This document shows positions 27,422 through 35,461 of a stretch of 64,000 bases of DNA, one piece after another. Position numbers and translations under genes: made by a program. The stretch's first letter is position 1. Each line of letters starts with the position of its first letter. The notes beneath the pieces were generated by a model. The model ran no database searches, was not told the DNA's origin, and saw nothing but the letters and a program-made list of their open reading frames with translations. The stretch is from Halosolutus gelatinilyticus (GTDB lineage: Archaea > Halobacteriota > Halobacteria > Halobacteriales > Natrialbaceae), in the NCBI RefSeq assembly GCF_023028105.1, contig NZ_CP095491.1, positions 3,534,001 to 3,598,000 of the forward strand, read 5' to 3'.

Positions 27422-27889
27422 TCAGTCGGTATCCTCGGTTTTGACGATCGCGAACCAGAACTCCTCGACCTCCCGGACGAACTCGATGAACTCCGCGGTC
27501 GTTACGGGTTTCCGAAGGTACTCGTCCGCCTCGATGCCGTGGGATCGTACGATCTCTTCGCCGGTGTCGGAACTGGTGAGGACGACGACGTGAACGTCGC
27601 GTAACGCGGGTTCGTTTTTCAGCTCGGAGAGCAGCTCCATCCCAGTTGTTCCGGGAAGCTTCGGTTCCAGTAGGATGATGTCCGGCCGTGGTGCGTCTTC
27701 GTAGTCGCCGTGCTGGGAGACGAACTCGAGCGCACGCTCGCCGTCGGAGACGGTATGAACGATATTCCTGAGCTTCGCGTCTCGAAAGGTCTCGGTGAAG
27801 AGGCGGCTGTCGCCGGGATTCGGTTCGACCAGCAGGATGTCGATCTCGTCTTCGGCACCGCCTTCGGTTGCATCGCCGGCGGAAGTCAT
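27422..27889 (-). CDS. Second receiver-only protein with Glu at the phospho-acceptor site
   Basis: A 155-residue REC domain, paralogue of the protein at 23767-24255. It shares E-P-N-P-G-D, L-L-E-P-K-L-P-G, T105 (V-L-T-S-S), K127 (L-R-K-P) and the aromatic C-terminal helix V-E-E-F-W-F-A-I-V. The acceptor Asp is Glu75 (codon GAA checked) and the second pocket acid is Pro23. I chose ATG 27889, which has a TTTACG-like promoter element 25 bases upstream; an earlier in-frame start adds 18 Cys/Arg-rich residues. Convergent with the kinase gene. Confidence 0.9.
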   Translation of the reverse strand: MTSAGDATEGGAEDEIDILLVEPNPGDSRLFTETFRDAKLRNIVHTVSDGERALEFVSQHGDYEDAPRPDIILLEPKLPGTTGMELLSELKNEPALRDVHVVVLTSSDTGEEIVRSHGIEADEYLRKPVTTAEFIEFVREVEEFWFAIVKTEDTD

Positions 27890-28038
27890 ACCCGTGTATG
27901 CAGCCGCACACGTAAAGCGACAACTCTCACGGCCCCGGTACAATCGGTTTTCGGGCCCGCCGCACCCGTCAGTCTCGGGACGGATACCGGACCGAGTTTG
28001 CCATCGGCTTTTTCGTCCCCTCCGTCGAACGGGGCGTC

Positions 28039-28812
28039 ATGTCATGGGAGACAGTCCAGCTCGACTGGAACGATGCCGTTGCAACAGTGACCGTCGATCG
28101 CCCGGACGCGCTCAACGCGTTGAACGAGCCGACGCTGGAAGCGATGGCCGAGGCGATCGCTGAAGCGGAGGCAAAGGAGGCTCGCGCGCTCGTGCTTACC
28201 GGCGCGGGTGATTCGGCGTTCATCGCGGGTGCGGACATCGCCCACATGCAGGACCTGTCGGTCGCGGAGGCGCAGTCGTGGGGCGATCTCGGTCACGCGG
28301 TCGCCGACGCGCTCGAGTCGTTCCCCGCGCCGACGATCGCGGCGGTCAACGGCTACGCCTTCGGCGGCGGGTGCGAGATGGCGCTGGCCTGCGACCTTCG
28401 CGTGGCGAGCGAGTCGGCCGTGATCGGCAACACGGAGATCGACCTGGGGATCATTCCGGGCTGGGGCGCGACGCAGCGACTCCCGCGGCTCGTCGGCGCC
28501 GAGACTGCGAGGCGGATGATCTTCCTCGGCGAACGCCTCGACGCCGAGAGCGCCGCCGAGGCCGGCCTGTTCGGCGAGGTGGTTCCCGACGAGGAACTCG
28601 AGGACGTCGTCGACGAGCTAGCGTCCCGAATCGCCGCGAAGCCGTCGGTCGCGATGCGGACGGCCAAACAGTCGCTCAACTACTCGCACGAAGCGCCCCG
28701 GTCGGCCGCGCTGGAGTACGAAAAACGCGCGTTCGCCAGCCTCTTCGGGACGCACGACCAGCGCGAAGGGATGACGGCGTTCGTGGAGGATCGGGAGCCG
28801 GAATTCGAGTGA
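28039..28812 (+). CDS. Enoyl-CoA hydratase/isomerase (crotonase family)
   Basis: A 257-residue crotonase. The oxyanion-hole segments are F-I-A-G-A-D-I and Y-A-F-G-G-G-C-E-M-A-L-A-C-D. The catalytic Glu of the second segment and the later I-P-G-W-G-A-T-Q-R-L region are present, as in 3-hydroxyacyl-CoA dehydratases. It probably works in fatty-acid or amino-acid beta-oxidation. A T-rich element (about 28011) 28 bases upstream suggests a leaderless mRNA. Confidence 0.92.
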   Translation: MSWETVQLDWNDAVATVTVDRPDALNALNEPTLEAMAEAIAEAEAKEARALVLTGAGDSAFIAGADIAHMQDLSVAEAQSWGDLGHAVADALESFPAPTIAAVNGYAFGGGCEMALACDLRVASESAVIGNTEIDLGIIPGWGATQRLPRLVGAETARRMIFLGERLDAESAAEAGLFGEVVPDEELEDVVDELASRIAAKPSVAMRTAKQSLNYSHEAPRSAALEYEKRAFASLFGTHDQREGMTAFVEDREPEFE

Positions 28813-28881
28813 CGGTGGGTGCAGTTCGCGATCGATACCCGTCTTCGGGAGCCCGAGACGAGGCGCCGATCGCCAGGGACG

Positions 28882-29043
28882 TCACTCGGAGATATCTTCC
28901 TGTTCGAGGACGCTGGCCTCGGCGACGACGAATTTCGCGAGGGATTGTTTCGTGTGGTCCTCCAGAAGATGGGCTTTCAGGCCCCGTCCGTGCCCGATTC
29001 CGGCGTGGCAGAGCGGGCATTCCGGCGGTGGTCGAGTCGCCAT
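28882..29043 (-). CDS. 53-residue C2H2-type zinc-finger protein
   Basis: A small gene hidden between the crotonase and the HTH-10 regulator. Residues 9-30 give Cys9-x2-Cys12-x12-His25-x4-His30, a good C2H2 finger with hydrophobic Leu at the usual core sites, followed by a short amphipathic helix. The stop is at 28882-28884. Zinc binding is inferred from the spacing; DNA, RNA or protein may be the partner. Confidence 0.65.
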   Translation of the reverse strand: MATRPPPECPLCHAGIGHGRGLKAHLLEDHTKQSLAKFVVAEASVLEQEDISE

Positions 29044-29258
29044 ACGGACGACAGGATCCTGAACAGCAAAAGGGTACGGCCGGCATATTGGAACGCGGCG
29101 GCCGTCGGAACCGGTGATGATCCCGCCGAGGATCGGCCCGCCGCGATCCGATTTGGCACCGTAAGTGTCCCGTACCGGTGAGAGTCACGGAAAAGTGGTT
29201 GCGGGAAAGGCTACCGGAAACACAACCCGTCTATACGCCATTGTGGTGGAACCCGGTG

Positions 29259-29933
29259 ATGACAACGGTCGTCGAACTCGAAGTTCCGGCGGATCGACTC
29301 GGTGCCGCTCGGGCGTTCGATCGGGTTCCGTCGTTCGAGCTGCGGATCGGCGGCATTATCGGCACGTCGCCGCCGCTCGTCTGGACGTCGGGACCCGATC
29401 GCCTGACGATCAAACGAGCGCTCGAGTCGGATCCGTCAGTCGAGGTGCTCGCGAGTCTGACCGACGGAACCGGGAGGGAGACGGACGACGACTGTTGGTT
29501 GTTCCAGCTCGAATTCGGCGACGACATGAAATTATTCCAGCAGATCGTCTCGGAGAGCGACGGTACTATTCTCGCGGCGCACGGGCAGGACGGGCGGTGG
29601 TCGCTGAAACTGCTCTTTACCGATCACAAGCGCGTCTCCGAGTGCCACGATCGGTTCGCCCAGTACGATTTCCGGGTCACCGTGACGCGAGTCAGCGGGA
29701 CGAACGACATCACGAGCGCGCGGACGCCGCTGACGAGCACCCAGTACGAGGCGATCTACAAGGCCTACGAACTCGGCTACTTCGACGTTCCGCGGCGGAT
29801 CACGCTGGAAGAACTCGCGGACGAACTGGACGTCTCCCACCAGGCGCTGTCGGAACGGCTCCGCCGAAGTCACGCGGCGCTGGTCGATGCGGAACTCTCG
29901 GCGGGAATGACGCCGCTCCAGTCGGACCCCTGA
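29259..29933 (+). CDS. Bat/HTH-10 type regulator
   Basis: A 224-residue regulator like the one at 16384. An N-terminal beta-rich domain is followed by a C-terminal HTH-10 (about 170-215) with S-T-Q-Y-E-A-I-Y-K-A-Y, Y-E-L-G-Y-F-D-V-P-R-R and the helix S-H-Q-A-L-S-E-R-L-R-R. ATG 29259 begins M-T-T-V-V-E-L-E-V, the usual start of this family; upstream ATG 29178 would add 27 atypical residues. Target unknown. Confidence 0.88.
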   Translation: MTTVVELEVPADRLGAARAFDRVPSFELRIGGIIGTSPPLVWTSGPDRLTIKRALESDPSVEVLASLTDGTGRETDDDCWLFQLEFGDDMKLFQQIVSESDGTILAAHGQDGRWSLKLLFTDHKRVSECHDRFAQYDFRVTVTRVSGTNDITSARTPLTSTQYEAIYKAYELGYFDVPRRITLEELADELDVSHQALSERLRRSHAALVDAELSAGMTPLQSDP

Positions 29934-30278
29934 GAACGGGAGCTACGAACGAACGTCGTGCTCTCCGACGGAACTATCGCGATTACTTTGCCATTGGACG
30001 CCTCCCGCTACAAATAGTGGCCACGTGACCAGATGAACTCGCCTGTGGGCCGTATTATCACCAAGAAATAGTTTATATATACAATAGTATAGTAAATACG
30101 TCGGCTTTGCGCCGATTGTGGCGAACCTCTTCCGACCGCCCCTGTATGCCGGTGAAGCGCTCGCACCCGACTCCCGCTGACGGTCATTCGTAGCTGTGTG
30201 GCTGCTCCGTTCGGGATCGGGCCACCGTTCTATCAGCACCGTCCCGTTTCGAGAATCCCTGTAGCGGCCGCTCGATCG
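29934..30278. other. AT-rich gap with a strong unassigned promoter
   Basis: About 345 bases with an exceptional AT patch at 30060-30097. Beyond the TATA element nothing codes convincingly. A small hairpin TCGGC-TTTGC-GCCGA (30101-30115) starts where a transcript would begin. Very short frames (GTG at about 30118, ATG at 30146) exist but are 15-20 codons. Confidence 0.5.
30072..30081 (+). promoter_or_regulatory. Strong TATA box without a clear gene
   Basis: TTTATATATA preceded by a purine-rich BRE-like GAAATAG. It is nearly symmetrical, so direction is uncertain. The rightward start would be near 30101-30105. Confidence 0.45.
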
Positions 30279-30725
30279 TCAGTCGGCGCGGGGCGTCCGA
30301 TCTGTCGGCCCCGTCTCGCGATCGAGGACCCGGTGGGCGTAAAAGACCACCGAGAAGTCCTGCGGGCTCGGAATCGCACAGGCGAGCCAGCCGATCGCAG
30401 CCGCGGTGAGGACGGGCTGTGCGGTCGTTAGGTAACCGCCGACGCCGAGTCCGAGCACGGGAACTGTGAGGAGAAGCGGGGCGAGGGCGGTAACGCGGAG
30501 GACCCAGGGCGGCTCCCTGCCCGTCGGATGGGGCCGAACGACCGCCCAAGGGCAGCTGGCGAGGAGTCCGACGAAGCCGTCGGAGCGGCGAGGAAAATAC
30601 ACGATGGTGTGCTCGACGCCGGCGAGTCGCAGAAGGAGGGCGTGTGACCACTCGTGGGCCACCAGTCCCGCGACGACGGCGACGGCGAGTACGCATCCAG
30701 CAACTACCACATCCATCCCGATCAT
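30279..30725 (-). CDS. Membrane protein with HExxH metalloprotease motif
   Basis: A 148-residue polytopic protein. The first helix leads into A-H-E-W-S-H-A-L (HExxH), and two or three further hydrophobic helices follow (about residues 75-95, 100-120), giving an M50/DUF3267-like layout in miniature. The family's third ligand is not obvious; D-F-S-V-V-F-Y near the C-terminus is one candidate region. It may be a small intramembrane metalloprotease or an inactive relative. A second start at 30716 is possible. Confidence 0.7.
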   Translation of the reverse strand: MIGMDVVVAGCVLAVAVVAGLVAHEWSHALLLRLAGVEHTIVYFPRRSDGFVGLLASCPWAVVRPHPTGREPPWVLRVTALAPLLLTVPVLGLGVGGYLTTAQPVLTAAAIGWLACAIPSPQDFSVVFYAHRVLDRETGPTDRTPRAD

Positions 30726-30891
30726 CTCGCGAGGGGGACGTCCGCCCGTTCGAGACGATCACCGTCGTTCCGCTGTAGTCGAGGGCATCCCACGCACTCG
30801 ATGCGAGCGCGGCCAGCCGCAAGGTCGATCGGGTTCACTGATCATCGCATTAAGTTCGCCGCCGCGAGGTGGGCTAGAGGTTAAGTATTGT

Positions 30892-30904
30892 GGGGTGGTA
30901 CCCC
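30892..30904. promoter_or_regulatory. Short inverted repeat in front of the HTH-GNAT gene
   Basis: GGGGT-GGT-ACCCC, between a TTAAGTAT TATA-like element (about 30878-30886) and the ATG at 30910. It could be an autoregulatory operator for the winged-helix part of the encoded protein. Short, so uncertain. Confidence 0.3.
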
Positions 30905-30909
30905 GTGTC

Positions 30910-31641
30910 ATGACTTTCAGCGAATCTCTCGAGTTCGGTCACGCGGATCGCAAGGCGATCTACGAGCACGTCGAACGCCACGGCGCCGTCGACCCCAACG
31001 ACGTCCGGGATCGACTCGGAATCGATCCGAGCGGGTTCCGCCACCACGTGGCGATCCTCAAGCGCGACGGGCGGCTCGAGGAGACCGATGGACGGCTTCG
31101 CGTGACGATCGAGGCGGGAGCCGAAGAGGAGTATGTCTCGGAGGACCTCGAGTTCCACATCCGGCCGGCCAGACAGGAGGACCTCTCGGGGATCGTCGGC
31201 GCGATCCGGCAGGTCGCCGAGGAGCGAACTTACATCGAAGCGGAGAGCGTCGCCGACGAGGTCGATCACGAGGAAACGCTGCTCCGACACAACGAACTCG
31301 AGTCGCGGATGTTCTTCGTCGCGACCGTCGACGACGAGGTGGTCGGCTGGGTCCACCTCCACGCGCCCGAACTGGAGAAACTCTCGCACACCGCCGAACT
31401 CACGGTAGGCGTCGTCGAAGGCTATCGGGGTCACGGCATCGGTTCGCACCTCCTCTCGCGAGGGCTCGAGTGGGCGGGCTCGAACGGCTATGAAAAGGTC
31501 TACCAGAGCGTCCCCTCGACGAACGACGACGCGATCGCGTTCCTCGAAGCGCACGACTGGGAGACCGAAGCGGTCCGCGAGGATCACTACAAACTCAACG
31601 GCGACTACGTCGACGAAGTGATGATGGCGGTCGAACTGTAA
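30910..31641 (+). CDS. Winged-helix/GNAT acetyltransferase fusion
   Basis: A 243-residue protein. Residues 1-70 form a winged-helix DNA-binding domain (R-K-A-I-Y-E-H-V-E-R-H-G-A, then the recognition helix region S-G-F-R-H-H-V-A-I-L). Residues 85-243 are a GNAT domain with V-G-V-V-E-G-Y-R-G-H-G-I-G as the acetyl-CoA loop and E-K-V-Y-Q-S-V and L-E-A-H-D-W-E-T-E later. Such fusions may sense a ligand by acetylation or acetylate a chromatin or metabolic target; this is inference. Predicted leaderless start at 30910. Confidence 0.88.
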   Translation: MTFSESLEFGHADRKAIYEHVERHGAVDPNDVRDRLGIDPSGFRHHVAILKRDGRLEETDGRLRVTIEAGAEEEYVSEDLEFHIRPARQEDLSGIVGAIRQVAEERTYIEAESVADEVDHEETLLRHNELESRMFFVATVDDEVVGWVHLHAPELEKLSHTAELTVGVVEGYRGHGIGSHLLSRGLEWAGSNGYEKVYQSVPSTNDDAIAFLEAHDWETEAVREDHYKLNGDYVDEVMMAVEL

Positions 31642-31883
31642 ATCGCCGCGACCGGATCGCGGCCGTCGATCGACGACCGACTCGACGAGCCGGCGATCGG
31701 ACTCCGCTACTCGGCGTCGCCGGACTCGAGGCTGCACGCGCGATCGAGCGGAAGCCGTACGCCGATGCGATCGCGTGGCACCGACGCGATCGTGTGGAAC
31801 CGACGCCAGCCATGCGGTCGGCGTGAAAAGAGCGCGGGACGTCGCTGCGCTGTGCGAACCGTCCGGACCGGCCTAACCGCTCG

Positions 31884-32294
31884 TTACGTCGGGCTTTCTT
31901 CGGATTCGGCGATCTCGAACAGGTTCCCGTAGCCTTCATCGTCCGGTAGCTGATCTTTCACGTCCCGGAGGGCGCCTTCCGTGACGGCTTCCTCGACGAT
32001 GTCCATGACCGTCTGCGCGTGGAACGCGGCTTCTGCCGGGTCCTCCTCGCCGACCCTCTCGCGTTCGGCGACCCGATCGACGAACTCGTCGAAGTCGAAC
32101 CGTTCGACGTCGTCGACCTCCTCTAGGAAGCGACCGAGTTCCTCGGGGAGTTGCGCGCCGAGGTTCTCCGCCTGCCCCGGATCGATGCGTTCGGAGAGCG
32201 TCGTCAACGTCGCCCGTGAGACGCTCAAGGCGGCCTCCCGGGAGTCGAGCTGTGCGCGGTGCTGTACCTCTCCGATGAAGTCAGCGTACTCCAT
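31884..32294 (-). CDS. DUF2267 protein
   Basis: A 136-residue all-helical acidic protein. It begins M-E-Y-A-D-F-I-G-E-V and has the A-L-S-V-S-R-A-T-L-T-T-L-S-E-R-I and A-Q-L-P-E-E-L blocks that define DUF2267. ATG 32294 was chosen; in-frame upstream codons overlap a palindromic intergenic stretch. Function unknown. Confidence 0.85.
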   Translation of the reverse strand: MEYADFIGEVQHRAQLDSREAALSVSRATLTTLSERIDPGQAENLGAQLPEELGRFLEEVDDVERFDFDEFVDRVAERERVGEEDPAEAAFHAQTVMDIVEEAVTEGALRDVKDQLPDDEGYGNLFEIAESEESPT

Positions 32295-32422
32295 ATCCGC
32301 CAGTTCCGCCGCCGATGGGATGAGACTGAACCCTTCAGTTGAAGGGCTGTTCGTCGATATCAACTGATGGCGTCCCGATCGAATTGGCCTGCAAGTTACT
32401 CACTATGGCACTGCAAACATCG

Positions 32423-32590
32423 CGAAAGCCCCGAGTCGCTGGCCTCGGGAGACTCGTTGTGCGCTTCCCTCACTCCGTTCGGAAAGTGCTTACGTCGTCC
32501 GCCTTCGCCCAGCGACTCGCTCCTTCCAGTCCCACCCGCGGTGGCAAGGCCGATCGGCCGTCACGGGTGGTACTTTCGTGGTGTTCTCGA
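32423..32590. repeat. Haloarchaeal GAAAGCCC-type interspersed element, copy 1
   Basis: It begins GCGAAAGCCCC, contains CCTTCCAGTCCCACC-like and GCGGTGG words, and ends near ACTTTCGTGGTGTTC. The same ordered words occur in copy 2 (49602-49733). From memory, sequences of this type are scattered in many haloarchaeal intergenic regions. It lies between the DUF2267 and ychF genes. A separate palindrome CCCTTCA-GT-TGAAGGG sits at 32331-32346. Nothing else is visible in this 380-base gap. Confidence 0.5.
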
Positions 32591-32677
32591 TCGAATCAGT
32601 CTCGAAAACGCGTACGCAGTCCGCTTTGATACGTAGGAACCGAAAGACAATTTGATTGGACGACGCTACGAGAGGGC

Positions 32678-33856
32678 ATGCTCTCGATCGCGCTTGCCGG
32701 AAAGCCGAACGCCGGCAAGTCCACGTTTTACACGGCGACGACCATGGCGGACGTCGACGTCGCCAACTATCCGTTCACGACGATCGACGCCAACCGGGGG
32801 GTGAGCTACGTCCGGACCGAGTGCCCCTGCCTCGACCGCGACGAGCGCTGCAACGCCGACAACTGCGAGGACGGCAAGCGCTACGTCCCGATCGAACTGA
32901 TCGACGTCGCGGGACTGGTTCCCGGCGCCCACGAGGGGAAGGGCCTGGGCAACCAGTTCCTCGACGAACTGACGAACGCGGACGTGATCGTCAACGTGAT
33001 CGACGCCTCCGGCGGGACGAACGAGAAGGGCGAACCCGTCGACATCGGCGCCCACGATCCGATGGAGGACATCGACTTCGTCGAGGAGGAGATGGACCTC
33101 TGGCTCGCGGGGATCGTCGATCGCAACTGGGAGTCGATCGAACGCAAGTCCCGGTCGCCGGATTTCGACATCGACGACGCCCTCTCGGAGATGCTCTCCG
33201 GCTTCGGCGCCTCGCCGACCCAGATCGCGACCGTCCTCCGCGACCTCGACTACCCCGAGGACCCGATCCAGTGGGAGGACGAGCACCGCGAGGCGCTCGC
33301 GCGGGACGTTCGCCGGCGCACCAAACCGATCGTCGTCGCGGCGAACAAGATCGACGTCGCGCCCGCGGAGAACGTCGAACAACTGCTCGACCTCGACAAG
33401 CCCGTCATCCCGACCACTGCCGAGGGCGAACTCGCGCTCAGACGCGCGGCGGACAACGGCCTCGTCGAGTACGATCCCGGCGACGAGACGATCGAGATCG
33501 GCGACGGCGTCAGCGACGCCCAGCGCGAGGCCCTGGAGGGGCTGGCCGAGACGATGGCCGAGTACGGCGGCACGGGCGTCCAGTCGGCGCTCGATTACGC
33601 CGTCTACGACCTGCTCGATCACCTCACCGCCTACCCGGTCGAGGACGCCTCGAAGTGGTCCGACGGCAGCGGCAATATCCTGCCGGACGCGTTCCTGCTC
33701 CCGCGGGGCTCGACGCCCGTCGACCTCGCGTACTCGGTCCACTCCGACATCGGCGACGGCTACCTCCACGCGGTCGACGCCCGATCGAATCGGGAGGTCA
33801 GCGACAGCTACGAACTCGAGGAGGGAGACGTGATCAAGATCGTCTCGACGAACTAA
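32678..33856 (+). CDS. ychF: YchF/Obg-type P-loop GTPase/ATPase
   Basis: A 392-residue protein. G1 is A-G-K-P-N-A-G-K-S-T, G3 lies in D-V-A-G-L-V-P-G-A-H-E-G-K-G-L-G, and N-K-I-D is at the usual guanine-specificity site. An insertion with four Cys (residues 48-66, C-P-C...C...C) sits after the switch I region, as in archaeal YchF proteins. A C-terminal TGS-type domain follows (S-T-P-V-D-L-A-Y-S-V-H-S-D-I). It is probably ribosome-associated. Confidence 0.92.
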   Translation: MLSIALAGKPNAGKSTFYTATTMADVDVANYPFTTIDANRGVSYVRTECPCLDRDERCNADNCEDGKRYVPIELIDVAGLVPGAHEGKGLGNQFLDELTNADVIVNVIDASGGTNEKGEPVDIGAHDPMEDIDFVEEEMDLWLAGIVDRNWESIERKSRSPDFDIDDALSEMLSGFGASPTQIATVLRDLDYPEDPIQWEDEHREALARDVRRRTKPIVVAANKIDVAPAENVEQLLDLDKPVIPTTAEGELALRRAADNGLVEYDPGDETIEIGDGVSDAQREALEGLAETMAEYGGTGVQSALDYAVYDLLDHLTAYPVEDASKWSDGSGNILPDAFLLPRGSTPVDLAYSVHSDIGDGYLHAVDARSNREVSDSYELEEGDVIKIVSTN

Positions 33857-34002
33857 CATCGGTCGAAGAGGTCGAGCAGTTGGCGGCCCGTGGCGTCGGG
33901 ATCAGGGAGCACCCGATCACGAGTTCGTCGAGACGGGCGAGCCGCTTCCGGACCGTGGACGAGCCGATCGGAGACAGGTGTCGTCTCGTCCTGCGCGGGG
34001 CG

Positions 34003-34308
34003 TCACTCGCGCGTCGTGCTGACGACGAGTCTGCCGTCGGTTGCGATCGTCACACGAAGGTGCTGTACCTCGAACGAGAGTTCGATCGGCGTGGATCGGC
34101 CGCTCCCGATTATCGCGTCGAGCGCCTCGGGATCGACGTAATCGTACAGCGCGGTGCCGAGCTCGTCCCGGAGCGCCAGTAGCGTCGTGTCTTCGACGAT
34201 CGCGAGCGCCTCGAGGACGGCGTGACTCGGCGCCGTCGTCGACCAGTCGCGGCGGAACTGCACCGTTCGACGCGCGCTGTTTGATTCGCTCCGATCGGCG
34301 GTTTCCAT
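34003..34308 (-). CDS. HalOD1 output-domain protein
   Basis: A 101-residue protein with the haloarchaeal HalOD1 pattern: an initial helix (A-V-L-E-A-L-A-I-V-E-D), a short acidic linker, Y-D-Y-V-D-P-E-A-L-D-A-I-I, and the terminal strands I-E-L-S-F-E-V and L-R-V-T-I-A-T-D-G. HalOD1 occurs alone or fused to receiver domains as a presumed signalling output. It is preceded by an inverted repeat (34330-34348). Confidence 0.8.
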   Translation of the reverse strand: METADRSESNSARRTVQFRRDWSTTAPSHAVLEALAIVEDTTLLALRDELGTALYDYVDPEALDAIIGSGRSTPIELSFEVQHLRVTIATDGRLVVSTTRE

Positions 34309-34329
34309 GGCACCTCGTTACACGAACCC

Positions 34330-34348
34330 TTACAAAAGTCTGTTGTAA
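34330..34348. promoter_or_regulatory. Inverted repeat upstream of the HalOD1 gene
   Basis: TTACAA, seven bases, TTGTAA, 22-40 bases before the start at 34308 and overlapping where a TATA box is expected. It could be an operator or part of the core promoter. Confidence 0.35.
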
Positions 34349-34432
34349 TAGTTCATCCAGGATATCCGTACATTCTCGTCCGAGAACTGAACTCCGAATC
34401 GCCGATCGATCGTACAGCGCGACGATCGCCCG

Positions 34433-35293
34433 TCAGCCGATCGACGCGAGCGGTTCGAACCACACGGCGGCGACCAAGACGGCGAGAAAGACGTACGAGC
34501 CGCGAATGAGCAGCATCGTCGCGATCTCCGGTCCCGCCCGACGAGCGGCGATCGCGACCGCGCCGAACGCGAGCGCCGCGAGCACGGCCGTCGGCGGGAA
34601 CACCCTGGCGACGGCGAACGCGACGACGATCAGCAGAGCCGTCGCCATGAGCCCGTACGCGACCGAGTAGGCCCGTCCGGGACCGACGGCCACGGCGACC
34701 GTTCGTTTCCGGATCGATCGATCGTAGTCGTAATCCTGCGCGTCGTCGATCACTTTGATTCCCGAGAGGAGCACGAGGAAGACGACCGCGAACCCGAGCG
34801 GAACGGGCGCGATCGTTTCGGCCTGCACGTAGAAGCCGCCGAGCAGCGACAGCGCGATCCCGAGGGGGTAGCCGATCGTCGCGGTCACCGGGTTCGTATC
34901 GAGTTGCGGCGCGTGGAGGTAGGCGATCGCCCACGTCGGGAGCGCGAGCGCGACGGCGATCGGGCCGACGAGGACGAACAGCAGGGCGCAACAGCAGGCG
35001 AACGCGGCCGTCGAGAGCGCGAGCCCGACGCGACAGCCCCGCGCGGTCAGCGGGTGATCGTCGTCCTCGCCGCGATCGTAGAAGTCGACGTAGCCGTCCT
35101 TGAGGTGGGCCGTGTACACGGCCGCGAACATCGCGGCGACGTGGACCGTCGCGACGGTCGGATCGAACGCGTCCGCGAGAATCGCGCCGAACAGGGACGC
35201 GGCCAGCGGCGGCAGCATGAACACGGGATGGACCTGCGACCAGTACGCCAGCGCCGTCGCCCCGGCACCGGTCCCGCGTCTCGCGAGGGACAT
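34433..35293 (-). CDS. UbiA-family prenyltransferase
   Basis: A 286-residue protein with about eight membrane helices. The first Asp-rich motif is H-L-K-D-G-Y-V-D-F-Y-D (about residue 64) and the second D-D-A-Q-D-Y-D-Y-D (about 195), the two Mg-diphosphate sites of UbiA enzymes. It transfers a prenyl chain to an aromatic or lipid acceptor at the membrane, such as menaquinone, heme or geranylgeranylglyceryl phosphate substrates; I cannot choose between them. ATG 35293 is just before the first helix. Divergent from the ThDP enzyme. Confidence 0.85.
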   Translation of the reverse strand: MSLARRGTGAGATALAYWSQVHPVFMLPPLAASLFGAILADAFDPTVATVHVAAMFAAVYTAHLKDGYVDFYDRGEDDDHPLTARGCRVGLALSTAAFACCCALLFVLVGPIAVALALPTWAIAYLHAPQLDTNPVTATIGYPLGIALSLLGGFYVQAETIAPVPLGFAVVFLVLLSGIKVIDDAQDYDYDRSIRKRTVAVAVGPGRAYSVAYGLMATALLIVVAFAVARVFPPTAVLAALAFGAVAIAARRAGPEIATMLLIRGSYVFLAVLVAAVWFEPLASIG

Positions 35294-35461
35294 AGTGCGA
35301 GTGACGACGGACCGAAATATAATACCCCGGCCGCGTTCGCACCGGTCGGATCCGACGGCCGACGCGCGTCCCATCGATCGACGTCTCCGCCCCGACGATC
35401 GGCCGTCCCGCCGACTTCCGAAACACACAGTTTGATGGGGTGTGCCGTGCCACCAGCGATC

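Noticed and set aside
29943..30239. 98-codon minus-strand frame
   Set aside because: It covers the AT-rich promoter patch, has no motif and unbalanced composition; at most a remnant.
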